Shown piece after piece: positions 1-10,921 of a stretch of DNA of 64,000 nucleotides (positions are counted from its first letter, which is position 1; each line of letters begins with the position of its first letter). The notes under the pieces were generated by a model that saw only the letters and a program-made list of their open reading frames with translations, searched no databases and had not been told where the DNA came from. Source of the DNA: Callorhinus ursinus (lineage: Eukaryota; Chordata; Mammalia; Carnivora; Otariidae); the NCBI RefSeq assembly GCF_003265705.1, contig NW_020312817.1, positions 47,347,627 through 47,411,626 of the forward strand, given 5' to 3'. The position numbers were made by a program, and so were the translations under genes.

Positions 1-1514
1 TTCTGTTATAGTTTGCCCTCTACTGCCTAGTCTGTATTTTAAATTTATGTTAGTCTTCTTCCTATAGTTGTCCTTGACATTGGATTATGATCATTTCATT
101 GCTACTAGTTCTTGATGTATAAAGGTGCTATAATTTGAATCTAGTGTAAAATACAAATTTAAGACTTTTTTTCAAAAAACTTTCTCATTTCCTAAAGCAA
201 GTCGATTTCACAGGAGGACATCTTTTCCTTCCTTTTTCATGTTGGTTTTACAAATAACGAGATGTGTGCCCAGAAGAAAGAGCATAACTGATGTCTGTCC
301 TCAGTTGGCCATGTTCTTCCTTGAGGATCTCAGGCCTGGTCACAAAGAAAAGGAGCAGTTTAGGTGCTGTGTCATTTTATTTTGCTTCCTCAGGTATCTA
401 GCCCCCAAGGGGAGGTAGTACAGGGGAAGCAGAGAAGGAGGCAGTCGAGGCAGGGAGATCACCTCTGGGCTGGGCCGTTCCTTTCCTGTGTTTGCTGTAG
501 GCACTCAGAGCTAGAGGGGTCCGCGTCCTCCTTTTTTGTCAACACAGTCCTTTGTGGGGAGCCAGCTACCACAGGGCCTCTGCTCTCGGCCAGGCCTTGC
601 CATTGCGGCAGGAATAAATGTAACTGTTCTGTTCTTACCATGTGGAACTCAGGTGATCTAGTGTGGACAAATTGGGAAAAACGGTTGCAAATGAATAAGT
701 CAAAAACAAACTTGTTGAAATGATAAATTGGTCAAAAATGAATTTTTCCAGTCACTGGTTTTGCAATTTTTCCAGTCACTGATGCCTGCTTTACTTTTAA
801 AAACAGCAATTACTCAAACTAAAGAAATAGCAGTCTGATTGTTTCTACTTTTAAAAACAGTGGCCAGCCCGTGGTAATCTCTCTTCTCGTACAAATCATG
901 ATTCCTCAAACTAAGTGTATAGCTCTAACTGTAAGTGAGTGCATTTAAGAAAAAGGTTATAACAATATTAATGCTTACCAGGAGTGCCAAATTAATGAGA
1001 ACTGTCTAGTTTGGGAATTTTTCCCTGAAGAGTACGTACTTTAACTGTTTAGCCATGGTTACTCCATTTATCCTGTAGAGTTTTTAGTTCTTTTATTATT
1101 ACATACCTTTGATCAAATCTTATTTAAAAAAAAAATGCCCAGTGAAGCAAATAAATACAAAGTTTTTTATTGTGAAAAATATTTGTCTACCATCCTCTTC
1201 ACTGATCTGTATCCCCTGGTTTGCCTACATTTGCAAAGTTAAAGTGGGTGACTCTGAAACACTGTTTCAAAATCAGTGATTGGAATATTCAAATTCTAAT
1301 CATTTGTCCTGTTGAACAATGTGCAATATATCTTTTCAACCGATCTTCGATCTTCGAGGGTTCACTTGGAAACATTCCTTGTGGCTTCTAACCATGTGTC
1401 CATTTGGATGGGAACTTGTAGAAATGACAGAGGCCCTCTCCCCCAAGGTCCACCTTCCCCATGGCTGCCCTCCTGCTGACCTGTCAGAGGAACCTCCTGA
1501 AGTAGGTGCTGTCC
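1..1514. other. Unique DNA, no gene recognised
   Basis: AT-rich sequence with a more GC-rich patch around 390-650. A 119-codon plus-strand frame (364-723) covers that patch, but its product has no domain, signal peptide or family resemblance I recognise. A pyrimidine tract ending in CAG just inside the frame is the only splice-like signal. Confidence 0.5.
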
Positions 1515-1625
1515 AGTTCCCTTTCTACAGACAAAGAAAATGAGGCAATATCTCACAGGTAGAAAGTGGGCGAAGCCCAGTTCCATTTCAGGCATGGTGA
1601 CTCAGGGTTGGGACTCTGAACCTGA
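1515..1625 (-). repeat. MIR SINE fragment, antisense
   Basis: Old tRNA-derived MIR read backwards: a degenerate 'ttacagacaaagaaaatgag' block (the reverse of the MIR 'cctcatttgtaaaatg' core), a decayed CACAGGTAG block and a terminal GGGACTCTGAACC matching the MIR 5' part. Heavily diverged, so an insertion predating carnivores is inferred. Confidence 0.5.
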
Positions 1626-2230
1626 ACACACAAGAGCTGCCACAGAAGAATGAGGAAAAGAGAAAAAAAGTCACTCAGTAAATTTCTAATCCAAAATCAT
1701 TATATTTGAGCTAACTGTTCTACCACTCCTATTAGCACAGGATGGTTTGAAGATGCACTAGTCAATTTGTTTAATTTTCTTTGGCTATTGTTTTAGTGTC
1801 AGGTTCATATTTAACAAACAAATTAAACAGAAAAATTATCTTATATAAATTTATTTTAGGTCAAAATTTCCATTTGATTTTTCTTTATGTTTTTTCAGTT
1901 TCATATCATGACCTAATTGTGTACCCAGTGTTCCTGCTATGTTTGGCAAAGACACTCATTAATTCTATTACCTCTAGCAGGATAAAAGGGGGAATTTTGA
2001 AATGGCTAGCAACTACAGATCAATACCCTAACTCAATAGAGATAATTATTGAAATCACTAGGAGACTAGCAAGCTGTCAGCTGTAAGCAATCATTTTAGG
2101 CCTGGGATAAATCTACAGAAAACACAAAGCAAACTTTAAGTGTATTATTTATAAATTGAAAGTCATATGACCACGATTGTTTTTCTCTTATCCATTTCCA
2201 CAGATCTGTTATCATTGGCTCCTGATAATA
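1626..2230. other. Unique AT-rich DNA
   Basis: No recognisable repeat or exon. A 101-codon plus frame (1781-2086) is AT-driven, with no family resemblance. Confidence 0.5.
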
Positions 2231-2456
2231 TATATTGATTTTTATTTTTTTAAAAGATTTTATTTATTTATTTGAGAGAGAGAATGAGAGAGAGCGCGCA
2301 TGAGAGGGGGGAGGGTCAGAGGGAGAAGCAGACTCCCCGCTGAGCAGGGAGCCGGATGCGGGACTCGATCCCGGGACTCCAGGATCATGACCTGAGCCGA
2401 AGGCAGTCGCTTAGCCAGCTGAGCCACCCAGGCGCCCCTGATGTATATTGATTTTT
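2231..2456 (-). mobile_element. CAN-SINE (SINEC), antisense, with target duplications
   Basis: Complete carnivore tRNA-Lys SINE in reverse: poly-T/AAAGATTTTATTTATT at the left, GA-rich stretch, GCAGACTCCC, then TGAGCCACCCAGGCGCCCC (reverse complement of the SINE head) ending at 2438. The direct repeat TATATTGATTTTT flanks it at 2231-2243 and 2444-2456. These elements are mobilised by L1 machinery and encode no protein. Confidence 0.93.
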
Positions 2457-3108
2457 GAATACTTCAGCCCACTAAGCTTCCTGTTGAACCTTAATTCTCC
2501 TGTCTGCTTTTTTTTTATTCATTATCCCTGTTTTTCTGTCTTATTGAACTATTAAATTTTGTTCATTTACTTTTCATTTTTAAATATGGATATCTTATTA
2601 GGATTCAAGCATTTACAGTGGTCAGTCATGGAAATTTACAAATGAAAGTAGAATTTCCTGTAACATAGTATATCTGCAGTATCTGAATTCTGTCTTAATG
2701 ATAGATTTGTGTTTTGTCTTCTAGCTACGGTGTTTTTGAACTAGTGAGGTTATAAACATAATCATCAAGGATACTCTTCTTCATATCCTTCAAAACAAGC
2801 TTTCTGTTTCTCCTAAATTATATAGTAAAATATCCCTTGGTTTCATTTGATTTTCTTTTTTTTACCTTTAATCCTGGGATTCCTAACTCCTTTTCAAAAA
2901 TTACTGAATGGGGCCTGAAACTTTGTTATATTGGTGAATTCAAATGGAAAGCTATTCTATTGTATATGCCCTGAAGAAAATCAGTGGGGCTAAGCTTTAC
3001 ATCAAGCACATTTTTCACTTTGGTTTTAAATTCCTGTGTCAGCATCCTTGGTATTCTAAGAAAATAATTAAAATAGAAAATTAATAGACCCTTTCATAAG
3101 AATATTTA

Positions 3109-3140
3109 CACACACATGCACCCAAACACACACACACACT
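3109..3140. repeat. Imperfect (CA)n microsatellite
   Basis: Interrupted CA dinucleotides (ACACACATGCACCCAAACACAC...), about 32 bp. Confidence 0.85.
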
Positions 3141-3477
3141 CTTCCCTATTATAGAGAAATAAATGCAATACTTACAAAAATGTTAGAATAGAGTCTATTG
3201 TGTACATTCTGGACACAGTTATCATTATAAAACATGGAAGTATATGGCTTCTTCCTTCAGTTCAGTAAAAATATAAAGTAGAAGACAGGAGGAACTTTGT
3301 AACTTACTAGATAAGTAATATGGCCATAAATGATCCCTTATAAGTGTATGATTCTCTCTTTTGTAAAAAAGATGTAACCATATTTCGTTTTATATTTTTC
3401 CCCCAGATTGTGAAGACCGTTGCTTTTCTTTTATCAATGTCACTTGTGGTCAAATGTTAAGAATGTCTCCAAACATA

Positions 3478-3529
3478 ACCTACCTCCCATCTACAAATAA
3501 AATACCTACCTCCCATCTACAAATAGAAT
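3478..3529. repeat. 26 bp tandem duplication (2 copies)
   Basis: The 26-base unit beginning ACCTACCTCCCATC occurs at 3478-3503 and again, directly abutting, at 3504-3529 with one difference. The next bases (ACC) start a third copy that is not continued. Confidence 0.93.
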
Positions 3530-4278
3530 ACCTTTTTTTTTTTTAAGTTACATATACATCACTGCTGTTCCTCGAGGAAAAATGGGAATAAAAGCATAAG
3601 ACGCATGGAACAATTACATTTTCTAAAAACAGTAGCATACTGGAGGGAAATGGATGGTTGGTTTTCATAGATGCTTCCACTGTCATGAAAACCATCCACT
3701 GCTTTTTAGTTTACAATTTGACAAGGTGAGACAAAGAGTTGGGGGGAGGGATGAAGTCTTTATCCAGGTGCTCATATTGCAAATTTGACAGTCAATTTAC
3801 TCTTTATGTAAATAGTTAATGCTAACAGATGACAGCCTTATACAAAAACTGGTTTTATAGATGTCTAGGGACCTTTAAAAGTTTGGTATATTATCTATCC
3901 CAGAGAAAAAGCATGGGAAGTAGTTTCAAGCCATGACATTACATGTATTAATTTTAGGAGCAGACTCACACACATGGCTAGTGATCCACTGGGGGAATTC
4001 ATTTATTTTGGCTTCAATAGCTTAGTCCTGGGCATTAAGATGATAGATTTATCCTGATGCTAAAAGCTTTCTTTTGGAAGTCAAACTTCTATAGTTCAGA
4101 GAAAAGCATTTGATTCATCTGACAATGAAAACTTCTTTGACGAGTATATGGTGCAAATGGAAACAATTCTGTGACTCTTATTTGTCCTTTCTCTTGACAT
4201 ACTCTCCTTCCCTGATTATCTTTTTTCTCACTTTTATAACAGTAATTCTTTAGTTTATGTTAGTAAATGTCTCTAGTG

Positions 4279-4498
4279 CAGGGTTTCTCAAATCCCACAA
4301 TACTAACATTTTGGACCAGATAATCTTTTTGTTGTAGGGAACAGGACTGTGCACTAAAGGATGTTTTTGGCAGCATCCTTATCTTCTATGCACTAGAAGA
4401 CTATATAGCATACGCCCCAGTCTTGATCATCAAAAACATCTACAGACATTACCAAATGTCTCATGGGGAACAAAATCACCCAGAGTTGGGAACCATTG
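4279..4498. mobile_element. MER20 hAT-Charlie DNA transposon
   Basis: About 220 bp non-autonomous DNA transposon. Inverted ends are visible: CAGGGTTTCTCAA at the left and TTGGGAACCATTG at the right. Internal blocks ACATTTTGGACC, GGATGTTTTTGGCAGCATCC and CTACAGACATTACC match MER20. The flanking octamers CTCTAGTG (4271-4278) and TTCTAATA (4499-4506) both fit the NTCTAGAN-type 8 bp duplication known for this superfamily. It encodes no transposase. MER20 copies are known in the literature as regulatory sequence donors in endometrial cells; activity here is unknown. Confidence 0.85.
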
Positions 4499-4526
4499 TT
4501 CTAATATTTAATGTTTTCAATTTTTG

Positions 4527-4547
4527 GTCTAATATTTAATATTAGAC
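4527..4547. repeat. 21 bp palindrome in AT-rich repeat patch
   Basis: Perfect inverted repeat with 10 bp arms (GTCTAATATT / AATATTAGAC) around one base. The words TAATATTTAAT and TGATATTTAAT recur several times between 4500 and 4610, suggesting local slippage. Confidence 0.85.
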
Positions 4548-4739
4548 ATTTAATATCAGTAGTAATTATGTTAATATTTAATATTTGCTCTGATATTTAA
4601 TATTGTCTAGTTTTTCATAGTCTGGTTGACCTAGATATGCACAAGGAAATTTCCCACTTGTTTGAGTCATTTGAAAATATAAGACATTGACATGATGATT
4701 ATTTAGAGAATGGGTGAGTGGGTTATCAAAATACTTGTA

Positions 4740-4945
4740 GTGAAAATAACAATAGATAACATTTAATGAGGGATTGCTCTAGCAAACATAATTTTAAGCA
4801 GGTAACATGTATTGACTTTTTAAATACTCACCTAAGCTTATGAAATAAATACAATTACTTTTTCCATTTTATAGAAGTGGAAAGTGAAGTTTGGAGGGCT
4901 TAAATAATGCCAAGATCATATAGCTAACCAAAAGAAGTAGGTGAG
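4740..4945 (-). repeat. MIR SINE, antisense
   Basis: Near full-length old MIR in reverse: TCACCTAAGCTTATGAAATA (reverse of the 3' part), then CCATTTTATAGAAGTGGAAA (reverse of the conserved core) and CCAAGATCATATAGCTAACC. About a third of positions differ from the consensus I remember. Confidence 0.75.
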
Positions 4946-5704
4946 AGATGCATTTTGCAATATTCAAGATGTCAGTATAGATCAGAGACCTAGTTTGTTT
5001 CTAACAGCGCCAAGAAATTCGTGGCAATAACTTGTTGAATCTGTGACAGGTTCTTGTAGGTTCAGGTTCTTGGCCTTTAATAACGATGCCTTCTATTTCT
5101 TGTCCTATTCTTTATAGAAGTATTCTGACACCTGTTTCTTTAAACTTAGTTGGTTTCCTTCCGTAGATTTGAGTTTTAAGTGGAGATGGTAAACCCATAT
5201 GCTATCGATAGGATTGTAAAATTGATGGGATTGGGCTAAAATGAACAAACACAAACATAAATAGCATCTAGCATTAGGCCACAGTGGAGAAAACTGTCCA
5301 TGGTGAAGCCAGTGGCCTACTGAAGCCATGTACCCAGACAAAGGGGCTATAGCTGCTGAGCTCCACCTGATGGCGGCCATCCTAGAATGCAAGGTCAGGG
5401 ATCCCAGAGCTGCTGATTACTCAAGAAAAGCAGAAATCTCCCCAGTTTTTAAATGAAATTTCCTGATTTTATTGCTTGTAATGAATTTAATAAAGAGAAA
5501 AGGGAACGTGTTTGGTCAAAATACAGTTGTGGACAAGTAGTCCTTTGGGCACTGTTTTTGAACTTTGCTCCAAATAAATGTCTTTAAGTTAGAGCATACC
5601 CATGGGATCCATTCTTCATCACTAGGGGGGAGAAAAGGAATATTGCTTTAATATCTATTCAATTACTAAACTTCAGCCATTTCACTGCTATTTTGATCAT
5701 TTCT
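4946..5704. other. Unique DNA, no gene recognised
   Basis: A 95-codon minus-strand frame (5105-5392) overlaps a moderately GC-rich patch but has no recognisable domain and no flanking splice pattern that convinces. Confidence 0.5.
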
Positions 5705-6025
5705 AGAAGAAACACGAGTCTACCAAACACTTCTAAAAACATGTTATCTCGTTAAATTTTTTTTTTAAGATTTTATTTATTCGATAGAGCACAGGAGTGG
5801 GGGGGGCAGAGGCAGAGGGAGAAGCAGACTCCCTGCTGAGGAGGGAGCCCAACATAGGACTTGATCCCAGGACCCCAGGACCATAACCTGAGCCAAAGGC
5901 AGAACCAAGGCTCCCAGGTGCCCCCTGTTAAATTTTTATGAATAATTTTGCCAACTTAGAGGATATTATGCTTATTTTACAGAAAAGAAACCTGAAGAGT
6001 TAAGATTTGCCCAACTAATCTAACT
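5705..6025 (-). repeat. MIR SINE, antisense, split by a CAN-SINE
   Basis: The left part (AACACTTCTAAAAACATGTT) and the right part (TTTTACAGAAAAGAAACC...) form one antisense MIR when the 5751-5936 insertion is removed. The junction is the SINE's duplicated target site. Confidence 0.7.
5751..5936 (-). mobile_element. CAN-SINE, antisense, with internal deletion
   Basis: Reverse-oriented SINE from TTTTTTAAGATTTTATTT to CCCAGGTGCCCC, flanked by GTTAAATTTT duplications (5751-5760 and 5927-5936). The head region is shortened: about 10-15 bases of the tRNA-like part are missing between GGCAGAACC and GGCTCCCAGG. Confidence 0.9.
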
Positions 6026-6893
6026 TTGTTATATTCCTTGTCAGAGAGTCATTTGGGTAAGAGATAATGGGACTATTTGCCAAACAATACCTACATTTCT
6101 TCTTTCTTTGCACCTTTTCAAGGCAAGCAAAGAATATCATATGCACATCATAAAAATTTACTAAGAGATACCCTTTAAAAAGACTTCAAAAGCAAATGTA
6201 CAAAGAACAAGGGAATTTTTTTCCTTTCAAATCAGTGGAAATTATTTAGATCAGTCTTTTGAAGCACAGTTTTAATCATATACATACAGAAATTCTCCAG
6301 TTGAATTTCTAGTTTTCAGGGGTTATGTTAAGAAGCCTTAATAATTTTATTGCCTATTTCTAAAAATAAATAATAGTAACAACAATAAGCTGTGCCTTCA
6401 ATGACTAAGGCTTAGCCCACTTAGCAAGGCACTCACCTAACTAAAATCAATGTCATGTATGAGACCAAACAGAGATAAATATTTCGCTGAAGGTGAGCCA
6501 AAATGCAGTGGGTATGCCAAGAATAAGGCTTTTTTCTGTAAAGTTTTCTCCCAGGCTGAGATGTAACATATTTCTGAACCACTAAATACATTTTAACTCC
6601 TGAATTGTAACAAAATGTATCTTATTTGTTGGATGGTTGTTCTGAGATAGGAGCAGGACATCTTTCTGAAGAGTAAGTTAGCAATCAAAAATAAACAACT
6701 CAAGGAGGGACCTCAGGCCCTCTTTATACAAATCTCTCTCAGTCTTGTGAGTGCATTTCTAAATATCACACTTCTATTTCCCTTTCATTCATCCAGCTGG
6801 AGTCACCTCATTTAGATTGAGGATAACGCCGATGCAAATACTTCAAACTCTGTTCAAAGTCATCTTGCCTTTTCCTAGATGACAAAAACTCTT

Positions 6894-6896
<3 letters not shown>
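6026..6896. other. Unique DNA, nothing recognised
   Basis: No repeat family, exon or RNA gene seen. Confidence 0.5.

Positions 6897-6946
<50 letters not shown>
6897..6946. repeat. (GT)25 microsatellite
   Basis: Fifty uninterrupted bases of GT. Perfect arrays this long are usually length-polymorphic. Confidence 0.98.
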
Positions 6947-6947
<1 letters not shown>

Positions 6948-8273
6948 TAACTGGGGAGCTGATCTTCTGCTTTGTTCCCTATGATTCATTTCTTTAAAAA
7001 AATCTCCAACCATTTTTCACAGTGTGAATGAGGCAAATGCTTCCTGGGAATAAAATGGATAATTTTGTATTGCAACCTCAAGGGTGCATGTGTCAGACAC
7101 ATCCATGTCTCCCCGCTGAGTGGTATCTAGCCTAGTCATTCTGGCAAAGGTTCCACTAGGGACTTCATCATTGACTGTCTGCCAGGGCTCTGTGGCAATT
7201 GAATATCAGATTATTTCTCAGTATACTATTGGGTGGAATGAGAGAATATATAGGTTGGCACTAAGCTTCCGTTTACTATTTTCCTAGGGGGGGAAAATCT
7301 GTCCATTGCACATCTCAGACTTTGGTTGGCCTTTTAGGTTAGCAATTGACCCCAGGAATAAAATTCATAGACTAGTATAAAGTAAGATAATGTGTTGCAT
7401 TGGAAAACACATCATTTTATATTCAAATACTCTTTTTTTCTAGTCTGGTAGGGCTGGCTCTATGCAATGTAAAGCTAATAGGACCACCTATGAAGTATTT
7501 TTGCCTAAATAGTTGAACTACCATCAAATCAAAACTCTGGACTTAGCTGGATTTACAGCTAATCTGAGAGAATATAGAAACAATTTAAATGACACAAAAA
7601 GGAACCAAACAAATCCAGAATGTGGGGCATTTTAGGGGACAGCTAATTGTGTTTCCCAAACAAGTTAATAGCACAAGACAATAAGGGAGGGGTCAAACGG
7701 TATTAAATAAACTTAAGAGACATAGCAAACAAGGCAATGTATATAGAATGGATCTTGATTCAAACCAACTAAAAAGTATTTCTGAAGCTATCAGGGAAAT
7801 TTGAGTATGAACTGGACATTTGGTGATACAAAAAATAATTGCCAATTTTGTGTGAGGTATAAAAATGGACTTATGTAAAATATGTCCATGTTTTTGAAAA
7901 AGAGGAGTGCAGATGCAATTTGCCCATGAAATGACATGATGCCTGGTATTAGCTTTGTAATAGTTTAGCAAAAAGAAGAAATAAAAATAAAAACAAATGA
8001 TAGATGGAACAAATGAGGCAGAAATCTGGATACTTGTTAAAACTGAGTGATGGCACATTGGAGTTCATTTGTGAGATTTTCTCTACTTTTTGGTGACGTT
8101 TTAAAAATTTTGAACAAACACAAAAAGTAAGAATACCAACTTTAAATAAAAAAGAATACCAATTTTAGATGCCCGCACTTCTGGGTGAAAATTTCACCCT
8201 ATCCTTCAGACTTACTAGCTTTGTGCAGTGTTAACTTACTAACTTTTCTAACCATATTCTCATGTTCTGTTTT
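6947..8273. other. Unique DNA, nothing recognised
   Basis: A 121-codon minus frame (7693-8058) is AT-driven with no family resemblance. Confidence 0.5.
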
Positions 8274-8538
8274 AAAAATGCCATGTGGGGCGCCTGGGTG
8301 GCTCAGTCGTTAATCATCTGCCTTCGGCTCAGGTCATGATGCCAGGGTCCTGGGATCGAGCCCCGCATCGGGCTCCTTGCTCAGCGGGAAGCCTGCTTCT
8401 CCCTCTCCCACTCCCCCTGCTTGTGTTCCCTCTCTCGCTGTGTCTCTCTCTGTCAAATAAATAAATAAAATCTTTAAAAAAAAAAAAAAAAATAAAAAAA
8501 ATAAAAAAAATAAAAAAAAAAAAATAAAAATGCCATGT
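8274..8538 (+). mobile_element. Young CAN-SINE with 13 bp target duplications
   Basis: Full-length sense SINE 8287-8525, starting GGGGCGCCTGGGTGGCTCAG. Identical 13 bp duplications AAAAATGCCATGT lie at 8274-8286 and 8526-8538. The CT-rich 3' half is almost base-for-base the same as the SINE at 53090, marking a young subfamily. The tail has expanded into an (AAAAAAAT)n array (about 8475-8525). Confidence 0.97.
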
Positions 8539-8684
8539 TACCTTTTCATATAAAGGCAGTTTATTTATAGCATATTCAGAATGTAGGTATATAACATATT
8601 TAATGCTTGCTAACTGATTATTATATTCACAGATTTTCACTACTGAAATATTCTTGCAGGTATATGTGTCAGCTGTGCCAGCTT

Positions 8685-8715
8685 TTCTCTCTCTCTCTGT
8701 GTTTGTGTGTGTGTA

Positions 8716-8778
<63 letters not shown>
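8685..8778. repeat. Compound (CT)n(TG)n(AG)n microsatellite
   Basis: CT run, interrupted TG run (with TTTG and TATG breaks) and then about 20 AG repeats ending at 8778. Low-complexity frames on both strands across it are artefacts. Confidence 0.97.
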
Positions 8779-8791
<13 letters not shown>

Positions 8792-8864
8792 TTAATCATG
8801 GAGAGGACATCAAATAAAATTTTCACTCCCAAATCTCTCTCTCTTCCTTTCCATCTTCTCCCTC

Positions 8865-8865
<1 letters not shown>

Positions 8866-8903
<38 letters not shown>
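8866..8903. repeat. (CT)n(CA)n microsatellite
   Basis: CT repeat passing directly into CA repeat. This is the reverse complement order of the TG-AG block 90 bp upstream. Confidence 0.96.
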
Positions 8904-8905
<2 letters not shown>

Positions 8906-10496
8906 CCCTTAATTAAAACCTGCATTTGTTTAGAAAATACATTATCACAAGAAACATTTTTAATGTCAACTTTAAGATCTATATGAATTTTCCCTTGTAA
9001 AATATTTCTCTTCTCAAAGAGAGCAGGATGAGGGCTAGCATTTTTGAGCTTTCCATACAAAGTAATATTTGGACTGTTTGATGTAATTGGCTGAGTTTCA
9101 AATAAACATTCTAAGCACCATATTTTACAGATAATCTTTGAACCATTTTATTTAAGTAATGTATGTTTAATTCCAGTAAAATAACATTGCCTTTACAAAT
9201 TTCATGCACTTTATATTCAAATAGGTTCAAGGTACTCAAGCATAAAGGACAATATGTCCTTTAGGTATGTATTCCCATATTGTGAGGACTGAGCAAGGAT
9301 ATTATAATTCCTACAGTAGTCATTAAAATATCTACAGGAACTTACCTAGAAGGTTTAATGCATTTATGATTTCTGTCTCCTTTATTATTATTATCTGGGA
9401 AGAAGATGTGGAAGAAAGCAAACAGAAATGAAGGAGGAAATGAGGAAATCCTCCCAACTGAAGCATTATGCCTCCTAGAATCAGTGTGCAGGCATCTTCT
9501 TGGTTGGGATGCTCACTAATCTTCTGCCCAGGATGTGGGCTGAAAGTTGTTTTTGCCTGTTTGTAGGAGGCAGAATTGACTGTTTTGCTATTTTAATTGC
9601 AAATAAATTATAATAGATTTCTTTTTTACCTGACATATAGAGCTTAACATCTATTAGTTATTATTCCAGTGGAAATCCTTCATCACTTTAAGATGAAGAA
9701 TGTTTGCAAGAGGAATTCTGCCAGATTACAGGATCATTAGACTGGTCCTGATTCATCATCCTTCATAAAGTTTGGCTGTAATCTGCACATTTATATGATA
9801 ATATTCCAGTTATGATTAAATGTTCCCATATCATCCCTTTTGAATGAGACAGCACTTGCTTAACTCTTTCTCTCTCTTCTCTCTCACAATGTCACTGTTG
9901 ATTATGGCTTAAATTTGATTTCAGTAGACTACATAAATTGAATATAGCAGCATTAATTTAGGCATCTTAAATACCCTTGTGCACATATTACGGGAAGACC
10001 CTTCAGGGAATTAGAAACTTCTCAGAAGTGCTTCCTGTTGCAGTGTTGTGTGTTGTGTTAGAACTGGAAGATAATACGTGTTGGGAAGGCACAATTTCTC
10101 AATCCTCATTTTCTATCATCTTATAGAAAACTCTTCCAACAGATACTGAGAAAATTTAAACATGAAGAAGGTCGGTTGTTAGTAGGAACATTAACCGTAA
10201 ATCTGAAAGCCTACATACACTAGAGGCAACCTTTGACCTACAACCAAAATAGACAAAGTGCCCTCTTTTTCTCCCAGAAACACACCCACTTACACACCAA
10301 TATCAGTGAGAGGTGAGTACAAGAAGTAAAGAAGCAAGGAATGGGAAAGCAAGGCTTATTTCCTAAGCCTTCTATCTTGATAGAAGAGCGAGCCCAAAGA
10401 AGACCCCCTGACCACAACACTGAACTGAGCTTTGATCCCTTTGCTTGGCACAGAGGGAGCCCTATCTATCTTTCACCCCTGCAGTCCATTCCGAAG
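8904..10496. other. Unique DNA, no gene recognised
   Basis: AT-rich. A 60-codon minus frame at 10238-10420 has no family resemblance. No interspersed repeat seen. Confidence 0.5.
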
Positions 10497-10540
10497 GCTT
10501 TGCTCAAGGAGGGGCGGGGGGGGGGGCTTTGCTCAAGGAG
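10497..10540. repeat. 15 bp direct repeats flanking a G-tract
   Basis: GCTTTGCTCAAGGAG occurs at 10497-10511 and 10526-10540. Between and overlapping the copies is G4-C-G11 (about 10510-10526). Confidence 0.93.
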
Positions 10541-10575
10541 AGTGGGAGGGGCCTAGGGTTTACAGCAGGAGTCGA

Positions 10576-10620
10576 ATGCCCTTCTGGCTACAAATGCCCC
10601 TCAGGCTACAGATGCCCCTT
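10576..10620. repeat. 18 bp imperfect tandem repeat (2.5 copies)
   Basis: Units at 10576-10593 (ATGCCCTTCTGGCTACAA), 10594-10611 (ATGCCCCTCAGGCTACAG) and a partial third at 10612. Frames across it encode a repeated CPSGY-type hexapeptide, which is a by-product of the DNA repeat. Confidence 0.9.
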
Positions 10621-10921
10621 GCCCAGTGCTCTTGATGAGTCTAAGTTTATAAACACACCATTAGTAACATTAAATTACACAATGTGCAAATAAATCATTT
10701 CCATGTGATCATAAGGATTATATAAAATTAGATTTTATTTTAAAAAATATTTCCTGTATCATAGAAGACCACATAGGTTTTTCTAAATTATCTCACACAT
10801 AAATTACAGTGTTGCTGTAATTCTGATTTGGCTGAGTACCCATAATAACAGATATTAAGTAACTACTATGTTTCATACATCAAATTAAATTTCATTATAG
10901 GGAAAGATATTCTTGTTCATA

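Larger units (their letters stand above)
2457..4270. other. Unique DNA with small simple repeats
   Basis: No exon or interspersed repeat recognised apart from the CA stretch and the 26 bp tandem duplication listed separately. Confidence 0.5.

Noticed and set aside
364..723. 119-codon plus-strand open frame as a gene
   Set aside because: Composition-driven frame in a GC-richer patch; no recognisable domain, no signal peptide, no convincing exon structure.
8329..8832. 167-codon minus-strand frame
   Set aside because: It is the antisense of a CAN-SINE joined to microsatellite translation (Leu-Ser and His-Thr runs); not a protein gene.
8607..8986. Plus-strand frames rich in Cys-Val and Glu-Arg dipeptides
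   Set aside because: Direct translation of the TG/AG and CT/CA repeats.
10445..10693. Repeated CPSGY-type peptide as a repeat protein
   Set aside because: Generated by the 18 bp DNA tandem repeat; short, no further repeat units, no exon signals.
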